This document shows, piece by piece, positions 23,154 to 35,652 of a stretch of 64,000 bases of DNA. Position numbers and translations under genes: made by a program. The notes beneath the pieces were generated by a model. That model did no database searches, was not told the origin of the DNA, and was given only the letters and a program-made list of their open reading frames with translations. Origin of the DNA: Dermatemys mawii (Eukaryota; Chordata; Testudines; Dermatemydidae); NCBI GenBank assembly GCA_007922305.1, contig ML677364.1, positions 13,533,572 through 13,597,571 on the forward strand, in the 5' to 3' direction. Position 1 is the stretch's first letter, and the number at the start of each line of letters is the position of its first letter.

Positions 23154-23924
23154 CTCTGCTCACTTTGGCTAAACAGAAATGTGTCCCTTTGCAAAATCAA
23201 ACACTGACAAATAAGAGAGCACGACACTGTATGATTTCTAGAGCTGATATAGGGCAATTTGTTCAGCAGAGTGATGTAAGCTTCGTTATGATTGCATCAT
23301 CCATGACGTCTAGGAATAACATGATGCAATTCATATCATGTATGACGCAATACCAGCTTCAGATTGCATCCTTCATTGTTTTGCCTAAAAAGCAAGTACT
23401 GTCCAAACCCAGTCATAGATTTATTCATAGATCCAGTCAAAGATGTATTTTAGTCATTTCTGGTTTAAATTGAGATCCCTTCCCTTTATAACTCACTTAT
23501 CCTCTGCCATTCCCACGTCAAGGGTCGTATATACTGATCCAATAGCATATCTTGAAAACTAGAACCAATCAACAATTTTAAGCATCATTTTCGTTCTCAG
23601 TGACCCAGAATTAAATTTTGACTACATTTATTTCAGAAGCATTTTGGCTGTAGAGCAGTGTAACACACAGCACATAGCTTGAAAACTTCTAAAATAAAAG
23701 AAATTGTGCTGGGTATTTTACACATTTGAGAGGAATTAGCCCCAAACAGCCAAAACAGATTTTTGCATCCTGGTCAGATTTTCCATCCTGGAAGAAACTG
23801 GGACAAGGAAACTTGAGATGTGCCGCTACCGACTTCCTCACCCGGCATGACCATGCAAACACACACACTTGTTTATTGGAGTGGTGGAAAATGTTCTTCC
23901 TGTAAAAGAGTGAAAACATTAACC
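23154..23924. other. 5' flank of the transposase copy
   Basis: AT-rich non-coding sequence upstream of the transposase ATG. Near 23290-23350 there is a cluster of related words (GATTGCATCATCCATGACG, ATGATGCAATTCATATCATG, TATGACGCAATACC). They look like partly palindromic or tandem motifs, possibly transposase or factor binding sites. The outer end of the transposon is not located. Confidence 0.4.
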
Positions 23925-25045
23925 CAAGGCCCTCTACCAGGGGGCATTGACATCCAATATTGGACTGACGGCAACCTCTTCAACCTTTCTCATCTCTGTG
24001 CCAGAACTAAAGTGATATCAGCAAAAGTAACTGATGATTGTGCTTTAGTTGCAAAGGAGGATCTATGAACAGGTGCTAATTGCTTCTCTGAGGCTTACAA
24101 AAGCTTAGAGCTAATTCTGAACACCGACAAAACAAAAGTTCTCTACCAGACAGTCGCCAGTTAATCATCAAACCCAGCAAGGAAGATGTACATCGACAAA
24201 GAAGAACTGGAAAATGTAAAACACTTTGCCTATCTTGGCGGCCCTCTCTCTCAGAGGGCAGACATAGATGTCGAGATTCAGCACAGAATCTGCTGCACCA
24301 GTTTTGTCTTTGGCAGACTGTCTCACCAGGTGTTCAACAATCACGACATCAGAACTCATACTAGACTTTTAGTTCATAAAGTGGTGGTAATCCCAACTCT
24401 CTTCTATGACTGTGAGACTTGGGTGACCTATAGAAAACATCTGATAAACCTGTAATGCCAGCTCCAGCACTTTCTCCAGAGGATCCTCAACATAAAGTGC
24501 GAAAATCATCGCACTAATGTCAGAATCCTCACAGAGGCCAACATCCTCAGTGTTGAGGCCCTGATTATCCAGCATTAGCTGAAGTGGAGTGGGCACTGTG
24601 TGTGCATGCCTGACATACGCTTACCAAACCAACTGCTATATGCCTAATTCGCCAAAGGAGAAAGGAAATGGGGAGGCCAAAAGAAACACTTTAAAGACAC
24701 CCTCAAGATAAACATCAAGTGATGTGGGATTGACACCACACAGTAGGAGACAGCAGCCCAGGACAGAGAACTGGAAAAGACTTGTCAGAGAGGGAATGTC
24801 CTCTTTTGAGGGAAATCGCCTTGCTCTGGTTGCAGAAAAATGCCAGAAAAGGAAGGAAAGACAACTGTCATGCAGAAATCGTGGCCCAACCCTGTCTTCC
24901 AACACCACCTGCAACATCTGCCACAGAGCCAGTGGCTCAAGGATCGGACTCCTCAGTCACCAAAGGACCCATGAAAAATAAAACCTGTGAAAGAGATCAT
25001 CACTGACCTTGAGGGATTGCCGATGATGATGACGAGTGGACTGGC
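23925..25045 (+). pseudogene. LINE remnant: RT core end plus C2H2 zinc finger
   Basis: This is the 3' part of a non-LTR retrotransposon ORF2. The reverse-transcriptase active-site box survives as TDDCALVA (about 24030-24053; a usual ADD is changed to TDD). It is followed in the same frame by stops at 24066-24068 and 24162-24164, then the conserved C-terminal region: a block starting YLGGPLS, LLVHKVVVIPTLFYDCETW and later AGHC-type words. A frameshift then leads into a frame at 24724-24981 ending in a C2H2 finger (C-x2-C-x12-H-x3-H, codons at 24910-24974). The copy ends in GATGATGATGACGA near 25030, like a simple 3' tail. It is 5' truncated and dead. The LINE clade is not assigned. Confidence 0.75.
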
Positions 25046-26174
25046 ATCAGGAGGCTGAGGATGTGGTAGTTCTCTCCTGGCATTCCTACCTGGTGCTTGG
25101 CAGCTGGTACTGGTTATAAGGAATTAGGATTCTTTTATAGACTTTCTGTGGATTCTTCTGCTAGCTGTTACTGCTCCACTTAGGGTGATATTACATCCAT
25201 TCTAGCCCAATGCTTTAGAGGGGTTGTTTGAAGGGGCTCTTGGAATATTGTATAGCACTGGAGACATCTCATAATGGTCCTGTTCCACTCATGGGTGGGT
25301 TAATGCTGCCAGGCCCAGTGCTATGTCATCTCCATCTCACCAGTTGATATCTCTACATAGATAGATAAACTGCTGATGTGGGATTCTAGCTTCAAGAATT
25401 CTGTCAGGTATGAATGAACTGCTGTCTTCTTTGTATATCTAAAACCAAACCACACTATTTTCCTCTTGAAAATTGATAATTAAAATAATCGGAAAGAGAC
25501 AAGGATGATTTAGCCCATCTTGTTTTCAGTTCTTATCAGATTTAGGCAAAAACTGGTTTGATACTCGGTTTGGTTGTTTCTGTGCCTATCAGACTGCTTT
25601 CTAAGCTTATCATATTCACACAACACTAATAAGATTTTTGCTAGATTCTTTCAGAAACCAATGTCAAAATCCATTCAACATGACAGGTATTACAGTAGTA
25701 CTAAATAATATGAGCATCATAGACACCCAAGCCTAGGGCTAGCATTGTGACCATATGCTGCTATGCTAAAGAATGAGTTCAACTCTTCCACTTTGCTCTT
25801 TTGTTAATCAATGAATAAATGGAAGCATCTCACATTGTTATGCAGTTATTACCCTTTCCACCAGTCCAGAAACACTGTCAAATGTTTTTTTTCCTTCACA
25901 AAAGGACTCCCAGAATTACATTCTTCTTTATTTATTTCAGTAGCATTGTTTTTTTCAGAGGATTTAAATGAAAGGTCATGCTCTGTTACATCCACCCAAC
26001 CTCCATTAAAGTCAATAGAATTTCAACACAGAATCTGGTCTGCTCAATATAGTGCTTCTTCACTAAACAGAAGTATTTTGTTCTTTTTAATGATTTTGCA
26101 ATTTAGACTTCTGAGAGCCATTACTGCTTCTCTGTTGAGGTTTATCTGTTGACAATAGGCTGTGACGTAACTCA
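25046..26174. other. Unrecognised non-coding DNA
   Basis: A plus-strand frame at 25811-26152 (113 codons) has no recognisable domain. A CATTAAAGTCAATAGAATTT block near 26002 resembles one arm of the palindromic repeat at 17186. Confidence 0.45.
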
Positions 26175-26179
26175 GAGAG

Positions 26180-26646
26180 TGTCACAGGGTCTGCACAAGT
26201 TTCCACCCTCTTGTACCTGCACTCTGTGTTTGGGCTGGTTTAATAAAGAGTCCCACCACCTTCTCCCACAGTTTCACCTCCATGTCTTTATTTACAATGC
26301 TCTTGTGCAGCCCCAATACTCCCAACAACAATTACTCCACAGACCCTTCCCAGAGTCCTCTGGCCCTTGAGGCTCCCTGAAGTGGGTAAGGAGGCACAGA
26401 AATAATCCTCCTGCCTCCTCCCAGGCCAGCCTCCTGACTGACATTTTCCCAGGGCTTTTATAGCCCTCTCAGTCCTTAGCCCAGCTGTTGCCACTCACTT
26501 CAGCTTGTTGCTCCCTGCTAGCCCTCCTTAGGGCTAGCCCTCCTTAGGGCTTACAGCGGGGCCCCCTGCTGAGTGCCTGTGCCTCTCTATCTGGCCTTTT
26601 AGGCATTTTAGCAGGGCCTTAAGGGGTTTACCCTAGCCCTGTAACA
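26180..26646 (+). mobile_element. Solo LTR, 467 bp, 5-bp TSD
   Basis: It begins TGTCACAGGG and ends CCCTGTAACA, a 10-bp terminal inversion with one mismatch, and is flanked by a perfect 5-bp target duplication, GAGAG, at 26175-26179 and 26647-26651. A plus-strand AATAAA lies near 26241, favouring plus orientation. A 16-bp tandem duplication, GCTAGCCCTCCTTAGG, occurs near 26518. There are no coding remains, so this is a solo LTR. Confidence 0.75.
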
Positions 26647-26651
26647 GAGAG

Positions 26652-28526
26652 GATCACAGAAAAGGAGGCTGTGTTACTAAAATCAGCTCCACAGTACAAG
26701 GTAGTGACAGCACTCATGCATTATCAATGCTCACAGTTGGGGCATTAGATTATTTGGATATTGCTGTGGTGATATTTAGGAAATGTTGTTTTGTTTTTTT
26801 TTAACAGCACCAATATTAATGCTGGAAGAAGATATATTATTTGACTCAGCCATACATGTTATATAGCCTGGACCCAAATCCAGAAAAATATTTAATCACA
26901 AGCTTCTATTTATATGTTTATTTTAAACCTAAGCATGTAATCAATCCAACTGAAATAAAATTAAAGTAATTGAAATAAATGCTTAAATGCAAGTGTGTAC
27001 TTAAGAATCAAGGCTGAACTAATAACGTATCAGGTTTGAAAGAGTTTTCATTTTGGGACTGCTTTTAGCTTCCCCTTAGATGCACTAAATGCTAGGCAGA
27101 TAGTAAAGGTATTCTTTATATAGGGTGTGCCTGGGGCTGGCAGGAGAGAGTAGAGAGATCAGTAAATCAATTTTGGAGTCTTTTGAGAAATTGGGAATGT
27201 TATGAGGAGATGGCAGAATTTAAATACCAGAGTTTGTCAAGTTTTAAATTAAGAATGCCAGGAAATATGTAACATTTGCTGAAGAGATGCCAGCCTGTCT
27301 ACTTTTTTTATTATTTGTATTGTAGTGGTATCTAGTGTCCCCAGATCCATTCCCATTCTCACTGTACAAGTATAGAACCAAATGATGGTTTCTGCCTGAA
27401 AGCTTACAGGCTATGTATAAGGCAAGACACAGAGATACAACAGATGTGGGGGAAGAGCACAAGATAACAGAAAGCTATAAACAGTATGAAAGCAATGGTC
27501 ACAAACTGAGTAACCATTCTTAGGTTTTTGTAGGCATCACAATAGAGGAAACAGATTCTTAAGGGGGATTTGAAGAACAACATTGTTGCTTTGAAGATTT
27601 TAATGGGACACTCTTTCCAGCCTTACTGATAAACATGCCATTTTTAGCACTGTTGTAGAAGTCACCTTGGTAAGCAACAGTGTTCAACAACCAGTGCTAT
27701 AGATTCTATCTATTGGTCAGTCACCTTATCACAAATCCTTTATAACCAATTACAGTGGATATTCTGTATACTGTGGCTAAACCCATTGGAGAAGTACAAT
27801 GTGTTGTTATAACCAAGAGAAATTACATACAAGCTATTATTGAGTTTGAATCTGTTCTTTTTTGCTTAGAAGGCTAATGCAGAACTTAATGGACTATAGA
27901 TGCAAATTACTGGCTATTGCAGACAAATATTTCAGAAGGCAAAGTCAAATTGTCTTAGTTTGATAAGAAACAGCAATATCAGTTGAGAGCTACCCTAATC
28001 TGAGCTAAGAAAAAAGAGAGAGAGAGTAAAGGTCTTGGTCCTAACTTTTAAACTGAGTAATGAATCCAGTCGCAGTTCCATGAAAAATTGAATTTTGATC
28101 TATAAACTATTTAGTCAACTGCATTTCTCTGGGACAATGCAAATCACACAGCCCATGACAGAATACATAGGGCTGGAGATAAAGCATTCTCAGTCTAAGA
28201 CATTCAGCTATGGAATGGACTTTCAAAGAAGATCAGGCAAATCCAGAGTCTGACCATATTGCAAATGTTCCTTTTCAAAAAGACCTTTCCATCATAAAAA
28301 TTACACTCACCACACTGGTACTCCTTTCTACCACTAAACCCCTACCAAAATGAAAAACAAACAAGGAAATTAATTAAATATTTTAAAAAAATACCCCAAG
28401 CAGACTTCTAAAAAACCCCTCCCTCCAAAAAGAGGTCTGAGTCTGCATTAGGAAATTGACTATTGTTATGGGTTTTATATGGGAGGAGCTCAGATGTTAT
28501 GGTGACAGGCAGCAGTATAAAACCCT
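26652..28526. other. Unrecognised AT-rich DNA
   Basis: No repeat family or gene was recognised. A frame at 27244-27462 (minus) has no domain. Confidence 0.5.
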
Positions 28527-28758
28527 AAGGGTATGTCTACAATACCTGCCGGATCGGCGGGTAGCCATTGATCCAGCAGGGGTTGACTTATCATGTCCAG
28601 TCTAGACGTGATAAATCAACCCTGAGTGCTCCCCTGTCGACTCCTGTACTCCACTGCTACGAGAGGCGCAGGCAGAGTTGATGGGGGAATGGCAGCAGTT
28701 GACTCACTGCAGTGAAGATGCAGAACTATAGTTCTATACGAGTATGTACAAACAGCCC
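28527..28758 (+). mobile_element. MITE with internal hairpin (GTCTACACT family)
   Basis: The left terminus is AGGGTATGTCTACAATAC. An internal hairpin pairs AGGGGTTGACTTATCA (28578-28593) with TGATAAATCAACCCT (28609-28623). This mirrors the first hairpin of the MITE at 13060-13334, and the following GTCGACTCC...TACTCCAC block is also shared. The right part is decayed. Confidence 0.7.
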
Positions 28759-28784
28759 AGTTCAAAAGAAGATAGAATCATAGA

Positions 28785-29260
28785 AATATAGAGCTGTGAG
28801 GGACCCCAAGAGGTCATCAAGTCCAGATCCTCACACTGAGGCAGGACCAAATATACCCAGACCTTCACTGAGGGGTATTTGTCTAACCTGTTCTGTGTTA
28901 GGGAGATTCCAGTTATGAGGAATCAGAGGGGTAGCCGTGTTAGTCTGGAATTGCAGAAGTGACAAAGAGTCCTGTGGCACCTTAAAGACTAACTAAAAAC
29001 TTTTTTAGAGCAAAAGCTTTCGTGGGCTAATACCCACTTCGTCGGATGCATCCGACGAAGTGGGTATTAGCCCACAAAAGCTTATGCTCTAAAAAAAATT
29101 TTAGTTAGTCTTTAAGGTGCCACAGGACTCTTTGTCACTTCTCCAGTTATGAGGATTCCACAATCTCCCTTGGTAACATACTCCAGTACTAAACTAACCT
29201 TATAATAATATTCCTAATATCCAACATGAACCTTTCTTACTGCTGATTAAGCTTATTACA
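28785..29260 (-). mobile_element. CR1 LINE fragment, antisense, split by insertion
   Basis: Plus-strand antisense CR1 landmarks: CATAGAAATATAGAGCTGTG, GGACCCCAAGAGGTCATCA, a CTGAGGCAGGACCAAATATA block, then after the insertion ATTCCACAATCTCCCTTGG, CCTAATATCCAACATGAACC. The copy is interrupted at 28922 by foldback C. Removing the insertion and one duplication restores the CR1 order. Confidence 0.85.
28922..29142. mobile_element. Penelope-type foldback insertion C
   Basis: A 221-bp foldback with a perfect 13-bp target duplication, CCAGTTATGAGGA, at 28909-28921 and 29143-29155. The left end has a single-sided tail (ATCAGAGGGGTAGCCGTG, TTAGTCTGGAATTGC). It is followed by AGAAGTGACAAAGAGTCC...GCTTTCGTGGGCTAATACCC, a palindrome centre at GGATGCATCC (29044-29053), and the complementary right arm, which ends CTTTGTCACTTCT. 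The hammerhead-like core is mutated here to CCGACGA (29052-29058), and the right GAAA is AAAA. It sits inside CR1 and is therefore younger than that copy. Confidence 0.9.
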
Positions 29261-29336
29261 TCTCCCACCTTCAGTGGATATGGAGAACAATTGATCATTG
29301 CTCAAATAGAGCAATGAGTTTATTGTTACCTGTGAC

Positions 29337-29480
29337 ACAGTAAGTATTCTCTTCATTTCATTGATGAGGAACAAAGGCACAGACAAATTAAATGATTTTC
29401 CCAAGGGAGTCTGTGGCAGAGGTCAGAACTGAATCCCAGTCTCCTGAATCTCAGTATAGTGCCCTAACGAAGATGCCATC
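29337..29480 (+). repeat. MIR/CORE-SINE-like fragment
   Basis: Sense-strand pattern: TTCATTGATGAGGAACAAAGG, CACAGACAAATTAAATGA, TTTTCCCAAGGGAGTCTGTGG, GCAGAGGTCAGAACTGAATC, CCAGTCTCCTGA, AGTGCCCTAACGA. This is the classic SINE order of cleared gut (ATGAGGAA), AAATGA-CCCAAGG and GTGCCCTAA. Confidence 0.65.
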
Positions 29481-31099
29481 CTTCCCACTGGTCAACCCAC
29501 ATGTGCATACCAACAGCAGGAGCTGGTATAGCTGCTGCAACACCACTGTCCATACCGGGATGACACCCTTATATCTAAAATCCACCAACAGTGCCTCAAA
29601 AAGTCCCTGACATATGTACTTAACTTTACTACCACAAGCAGTCCCACTGAAGTTGAAGCATTTGCAGGATTGGGCCAAAGGGGATACATGTCACCCTTGT
29701 TTCTGTGCTTGAATCAGTGTGTGCGCGCACTTGAATGTCAGTGAGAGGAAAATAGATGAGGTCAGGGAATGACATGACGTTCTCCTCTTATAGTCCTGCA
29801 GTTTTGAACTTTAAGGATTACTTCACCAGCAACTTGCTATAGAATATGAGTTACACATTTTCACTGGGAGCTACATACTGTGCAGCATAAGCCTATTCAA
29901 ATGTAACCTGATTGTTCTTTTCAGAGCATAACTCCAAGATTAATTCTATTCTGTTCTATTTCATTTGCTTCAGTAGCTCAGCAATGAGTCATCTTCTCAT
30001 TGTCTGGCCAGCGTTACTGATGATTCGTCACGATCTGGTTGCTAGTATCTTTATAAGAGGAGAATATCTGCATCTTATATGCAAAAAAGAAAAGAAAAAA
30101 GAGCAAAACAATTGCTATGTCCCAAGAGCCAGTGGTTTTTAATAGCACTATTCTTACTTCACTAGAGACCAAGTGAATGTCAAAAACTGCAGTTTATTGT
30201 CAAATTCTGTTTCCTCATCACTTCCCAAGATCCTAGGAAACTGTCAGCTAAATCCAACACAATTAGAGTTATCCTTGACTGAAAGGCCATAGCATTCTCC
30301 CTCAATAAGTTATTAAAAAAACATTTTAGAGGCAGTTTGCTCAGTACCTGCGGAAAATTGATAGCTTGTACTTAACATGTTCTTAAACAGAACAAAAAAA
30401 ATTACACTTGGCAAAGAGAAAGTGGAGGATGGTGCCAACTGCTTGCTATATGCTACGTATTGAATAACATGAGCAGGTTACTTACACCTTAAATCCATGA
30501 TATTGTATATACAATATTATCTGTGAAGAGCATGCCCAGTTGTGGTGTTATTTAACGCATGAGCCCAGCCACTTTATGTGATCTGAAAGGAGGAAAAGGG
30601 AGGGCAAGGTGCTGCCCTGGAAAGCTTCTTTTTGTTGCTGTACAAAGACAGCTTCAATGCATTTATTAATTTATTTATTGTATTAATTTCCTTAGAAATA
30701 CCAGGGCCTGACCTACTTCTCTTTCCTGGAGGACTTTAGCAATCTTTGACAGAGCAGAACTACGGACATTACAGCTGACATATGAAACCTGAAAATGCCA
30801 CACACCTGCCACAGCAAGTGGGGAAACTTGATGAGGCAGAGGTAAAAGGGGACAGTCCCACCAGCAAAAGGATACTAAGGGACCCCAGGGCTGCCTTGGA
30901 GTCTTGGCACACACTGGCCAGCTGACAGAGAGGAGTGCTGATTGACTAGCATTCCCCAGCTCCCAGGATTTAGCCTGGAATGAGGCTGTGTGAAGCTTCT
31001 TTCAGCACCATTCCAGCAGCCCCACCCTGAACTAGGTTGGGGGTCAGGAAAGACATATTTCTCATATGGGCCAATTGGCAGAGGATCTGAGAGTCTTTT
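29481..31099. other. Unrecognised non-coding DNA
   Basis: Overlapping short frames at 29392-29689 on both strands and at 30675-30914 (minus) have no recognised domain. Confidence 0.45.
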
Positions 31100-31104
31100 G
31101 CCTT

Positions 31105-31888
31105 TGTCATAAGTGTAAAGTAGCCTAGAATTAGTGTTTACCTGTAAGAGGTTAAGCTAAAGGTAACCTGAGAGGTGGACAACTGACCAATGAGAAATTC
31201 CTCAGGAGACAAAGGATTTTAAGTTTCATTTTCTCTCTGGGTCTCTCTCTGTTCACCTCGGCTATGGGATGAACACAGCTATGTCTTTCACTGTGACTAT
31301 AGATTCTATTAAGTATTGTAGTCAGTAAGTTTACCTTCTTTTTATCACTTGGAGGGTTCTCAGTGGTGAGTGTTGGCTGGGTGCTTCTTGATATTGTAAG
31401 ATTCAGCAGAGATTTCAACAGTGGGAGAAAGTTGCCTCAGGGGAGAGGTTTGGTTTCTGAATCCTTTTGTTGATTATGGTAGATGCTGTTCTATTGATGG
31501 TTATAAGGGATTTATTCCTTTCTTTTTTTCTTTTATTAAAATCTTTCTTTTAAGAAGCTGACTGCTTGTTTTTCATTGTGTAAGATCCTGGTTTTGGATC
31601 GGGCATGTCTCACAGGAGCAGGCGAGGTTTGTTTTTTTTTCTCTCAAGCTTCCCAGGGAAGGAAGAAGTTTGGGGGGTTAATGGAAAGGGAAAGAAGGGT
31701 CCCAAACTACCCTAGACCTATTTTGGTGGTGGCAGTGTACCAGGTCCAGATACAGAAGAAGTTGTGTTCTGGGGAAAAACATTTTAACCCAAGCTGGTAA
31801 AATAAGCTTGGGGGGGGGGGTATTTCTTTTTTCATGCGGGTCTCCACATCTATACCCTAGAGTTCAGAGTGGGGAGGCAATCCTGACA
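31105..31888 (+). mobile_element. Solo LTR, 784 bp, 5-bp TSD
   Basis: It starts TGTCATAAGTGTAAAG and ends CAATCCTGACA (TGTCA/TGACA inverted ends). A perfect 5-bp target duplication, GCCTT, lies at 31100-31104 and 31889-31893. Near 31534 the block TTTTATTAAAATC followed by TTTTAAGAAGCTGACTG and TTTTTCATTGTG looks like the polyadenylation and R/U5 region, so plus orientation is likely. The 3' part has CTACCCTAGACC, TTGGTGGTGGCAG and an AAGCTTGG(G)n run. I recognise this as an abundant turtle endogenous retroviral LTR type. No internal coding sequence remains. Confidence 0.8.
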
Positions 31889-31893
31889 GCCTT

Positions 31894-34800
31894 CCTTGTA
31901 GCATGTTCAAGCCACAGTGGGTTAAATAAGAATGCACTTAGTACCTAACTAAAGTACTTGGTTGAGCAATTAATTTGTCACAACTTGCAGTTGGCTCCCC
32001 CCTCCCCTTTTAAAAGGACACAATGAACAGTTTCCAGAGATAAAATCTGGGATTTTGAAGGTGGGCCTTAGGCTTATGGGACAGGATGACACATTGTTGC
32101 CTATGTAGGCTGAGGTCCTCACTCTTCTGCACCCTCTGTACCCCTTGGGTTGGGAGCTGAGGCAGCTGATAGGACTAAACTGTGTTTGTCCACCCTAGAT
32201 CCAGATACTCCCTCTTCTAGTATATCATAAAGCTTGTCCTCGCTAGCAACTTTTATCATGTTTGAACATGGTGCATAGACTCTAGATAGCTGCCATGATG
32301 CTGACCGCAACTGATTTTTCCATATAGAACAGGGAGAATCATGGTAAGCATCATAACAGCAAGCTCAACTCTTCACAACTGTGTACAAACACAACAACTT
32401 TTCTAGTGAACTCAAGCTCTTAGACAATAAGTGTTAACAATGTCTCCTTTTTAGTAGGTGCCCTAAGCCACAGGGCAAAATCATGATCATCCTTCTTTAA
32501 GTGAATAGAAGCAGGGAGTGTTCTTGACACTCAGAGAAATGATTACTTTTCAAGAAACAACTATCTGGATTAATTATTTTCCTCTAGGTAATTCCTGCAA
32601 CATATAGTTTGGCCAATAAATTTCACTTAGGAAGGAATAGCTACAGTACATCACATCTCCCTCATACTTCTAATTATCCACTTTTCTCTGTTCCACATTC
32701 TTTTCTTGCTATTCTATTACTTAACTTTTAAGTACCCCCTTTGTAACACAATGAATCATAATAATAGACATATCAGCTCAATAACTTGCTACATAAACAA
32801 CTTCTTTGTTGTTTAATTATAGTTATTTTCTTTGCCTGTGGACATGACAGCCCTTGTCCTTCTTGTAAGTTAAGAATGAATACTCTGATCTGAAGTCACT
32901 GGGAGTATTTCCACTGTTCTCAGCGAACTTTGGATCACTCTCTAGTTGCTTTTTTGGATAGAGATGTGTATAGAAAACATACTATTATAGGCTCCAGTCT
33001 GTGTACATTTTATACTTTAGGAACTGTGAAGACATTTCTGACAACTTGGTAAGGGAATCAAATAAACGCAGGTCAGTTGTTTTCCTTTTCTCTCTTCATA
33101 TGGGCTTTCACGGCAGTACTCTGAATATCAGATAATTTTGCCTTTAGATTGTCTGTTTTGTTAACATATTTACTTTTTTATTACACGTGATAATATTTTA
33201 ACCTGATGGTGTGGTGTAATTACCAAGGGCCACATTCAGTCTTAGCATTAGTGGGGAAAATGCCAAGTCTGTCCAGAGTTGTACTCAGTTACCTCAGTCT
33301 TCAATTTAGCCTATTTGCCATGGTGAAACTGCACTTGTAAATTTGGGACTTATGTATCGTGGCACAACAGTAATATGTTGCTAAATTAAACAATTAAGTT
33401 TCCTTTTCTTCCCCTTTTTTCTGGAAAGCAGAATTCCATTCTCCCTAAAAATAAGGAATGCTAAGTTCTATGGCAAGAAGCATAGTATGATGAGGGCATT
33501 GAAAATGAACATAGGCAGAATTAATATTCAGATTCTTATAGCCAGGTCTCAGAGTTAGTCGTATAACGAAGCATCACATGGTGCATTAAACTGATGGAAG
33601 ACATTAATTTTATGGTTCAATGATTGTTTGAAATGTCTCACAAAATTTCCAGATTTGAAATCTGTTCCATCTTGTATTATTAAATGTATCATGAAATATA
33701 GATATTTTTAGTGTTCCTTTTGTTCTTGATAATTGCACTGGGTCAAATTCTGCTTGCTTTGAGTGTTCCTGTTGATTTTGATGAGGTGAGCAGCATTTGG
33801 TCCCAGGATCGCACATTGTCCAATTTGAAATAAGAGGAGATGAAATAGTGTTTAAGTGGAGCCTTTATACATTATTAACACATTTAGTAACTGCCTACTT
33901 TGGGGAATTAATACAACTTATGAATATCCAAAATGATACTATATTTTGATAGAGCTAAAATTAATACCTTAAAAGCAAGCAAGCAAACAAAGAAACAAAA
34001 CCTTTTAAAGGAACATTTTATTTTATGGGGAAAAACAAAACATTTTGTTAACTTTGATCAGCACTGTATATATTTCTTGTTGCTTAAAGTGCACACATGT
34101 TGTGACTAAGACTTTTATGAATTCCTGCAGCTCACAATTTGGATAAACTTGCTGGGATTGGGGGTTGGGAATCTAGCATCAATTTGAAAGATTGATGTGT
34201 CTTAAGTGAAGCTGCCCAAGGGCATTAGCCTGGATCTAAACCAAGTACCAGCTCCACTTTTTTTGATGAATAGGCTCGGAGTCAATGGAACTGAGCCAGG
34301 CTATTTAGTTCAATTTTTCAGCTGGAACTCATATGTATCTCCATTTAACACTGAAGATGAATCTTTTATAGGTTCTTGAAGGCTTCATATGTTCTAGATT
34401 TAACCTTGTAAGTGAAGCTTTGTACCTCTTTATCTTTTCCCTTGGCATTTAAGAAAGTGTAACACTGAAAACTAACCACGAGATCTAAATCATTATATAT
34501 ACTGGGGGGACAAAAACAAAGTGTTCAGAAAGAAGGGGGGAAGGAAGGTCACATAAAACATTTACATGGAAGTGAAAACAAAACTGAATTAGGCACTTGC
34601 CTGGAACAAACACAAATGTGATGATGAGATCTTGCAGGCACAGGTGCAAAAATAAACCTCAGAAAAGAATGTGACTCTTTCTAGCAAAGACATGGGAATA
34701 TTTTTTAAAAAATCATACTGAATAGCTCCACAAAACAAAGAGGCAGAAACATTTTGTTCTGCTCTTCACGGTAACTGATGTCAAAATTGAGACAGTTCTG

Positions 34801-35591
34801 CTGCAGTAATGACTCTGGTAACAAATCTCTCCTGCTATTTTTAAGAGAGCATGTCCTGCCATCAGAAGGTCAGCCAAACTTTTGACTGTAATTTCAGAAT
34901 ATTTTCATGATTACAATTTAACATTGAGCATGCTGGGAAACAACAGGTTTACTAGCCTTTGTGTGTATAAATAAAGTGGACTGAATGGAATTAAACATTG
35001 GGAGATATGGTGTAATCCATCATCGGCTGACTGACTGAGTTCAATGACCCTATGCTGATTTATGCCAGCTGTACATCTGAGCCCTGATTTTTTCTGTATA
35101 CATATCCAAAATTTTCTTGGCCTTCCAATCTGACTATACATTTCCCTGCCATCTCCACTGGTTTCCTATATGCAGCCTGTTATTTCAGATGAATAGTACT
35201 TGCCTTTTTGTTATCCAGAATTCTTCCTCCCTCTACATATAACAACACTGGTACTGTATTAGTCTAGTGATCCCACTAGTTCATAGAACACACTTTAATC
35301 ATGATGCATATAATTTATTTACAAACCACAGCCTTTTCTTCCACTAGGTTGTCCATTTACATAGCTACTTAGCAAAAGCTATCTTTTGATTGTTTTCCTC
35401 TATCATTCTTCTCCTCATCCCTTCCTACAATTTTGTTTCGCTAGCTGTTAGTGTCACATCTAATTTGTAAGTTATTTGAGGTAAGGACTTTATTATCTTG
35501 TTTCTGTTGAGAAACCTAGTACATTTACATGAGTTTAGGACCTGGCCCTAGCTCTAGGATTCATTCTGTGATTTTTTTAATATGAACAGTG
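31894..35591. other. Unrecognised AT-rich DNA
   Basis: About 3.7 kb with no gene or repeat I can support. Short frames at 32119-32310, 33610-33816 and 34911-35141 (minus) have no domain. Confidence 0.5.
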
Positions 35592-35642
<51 letters not shown>

Positions 35643-35652
35643 NNNNNNNNNN

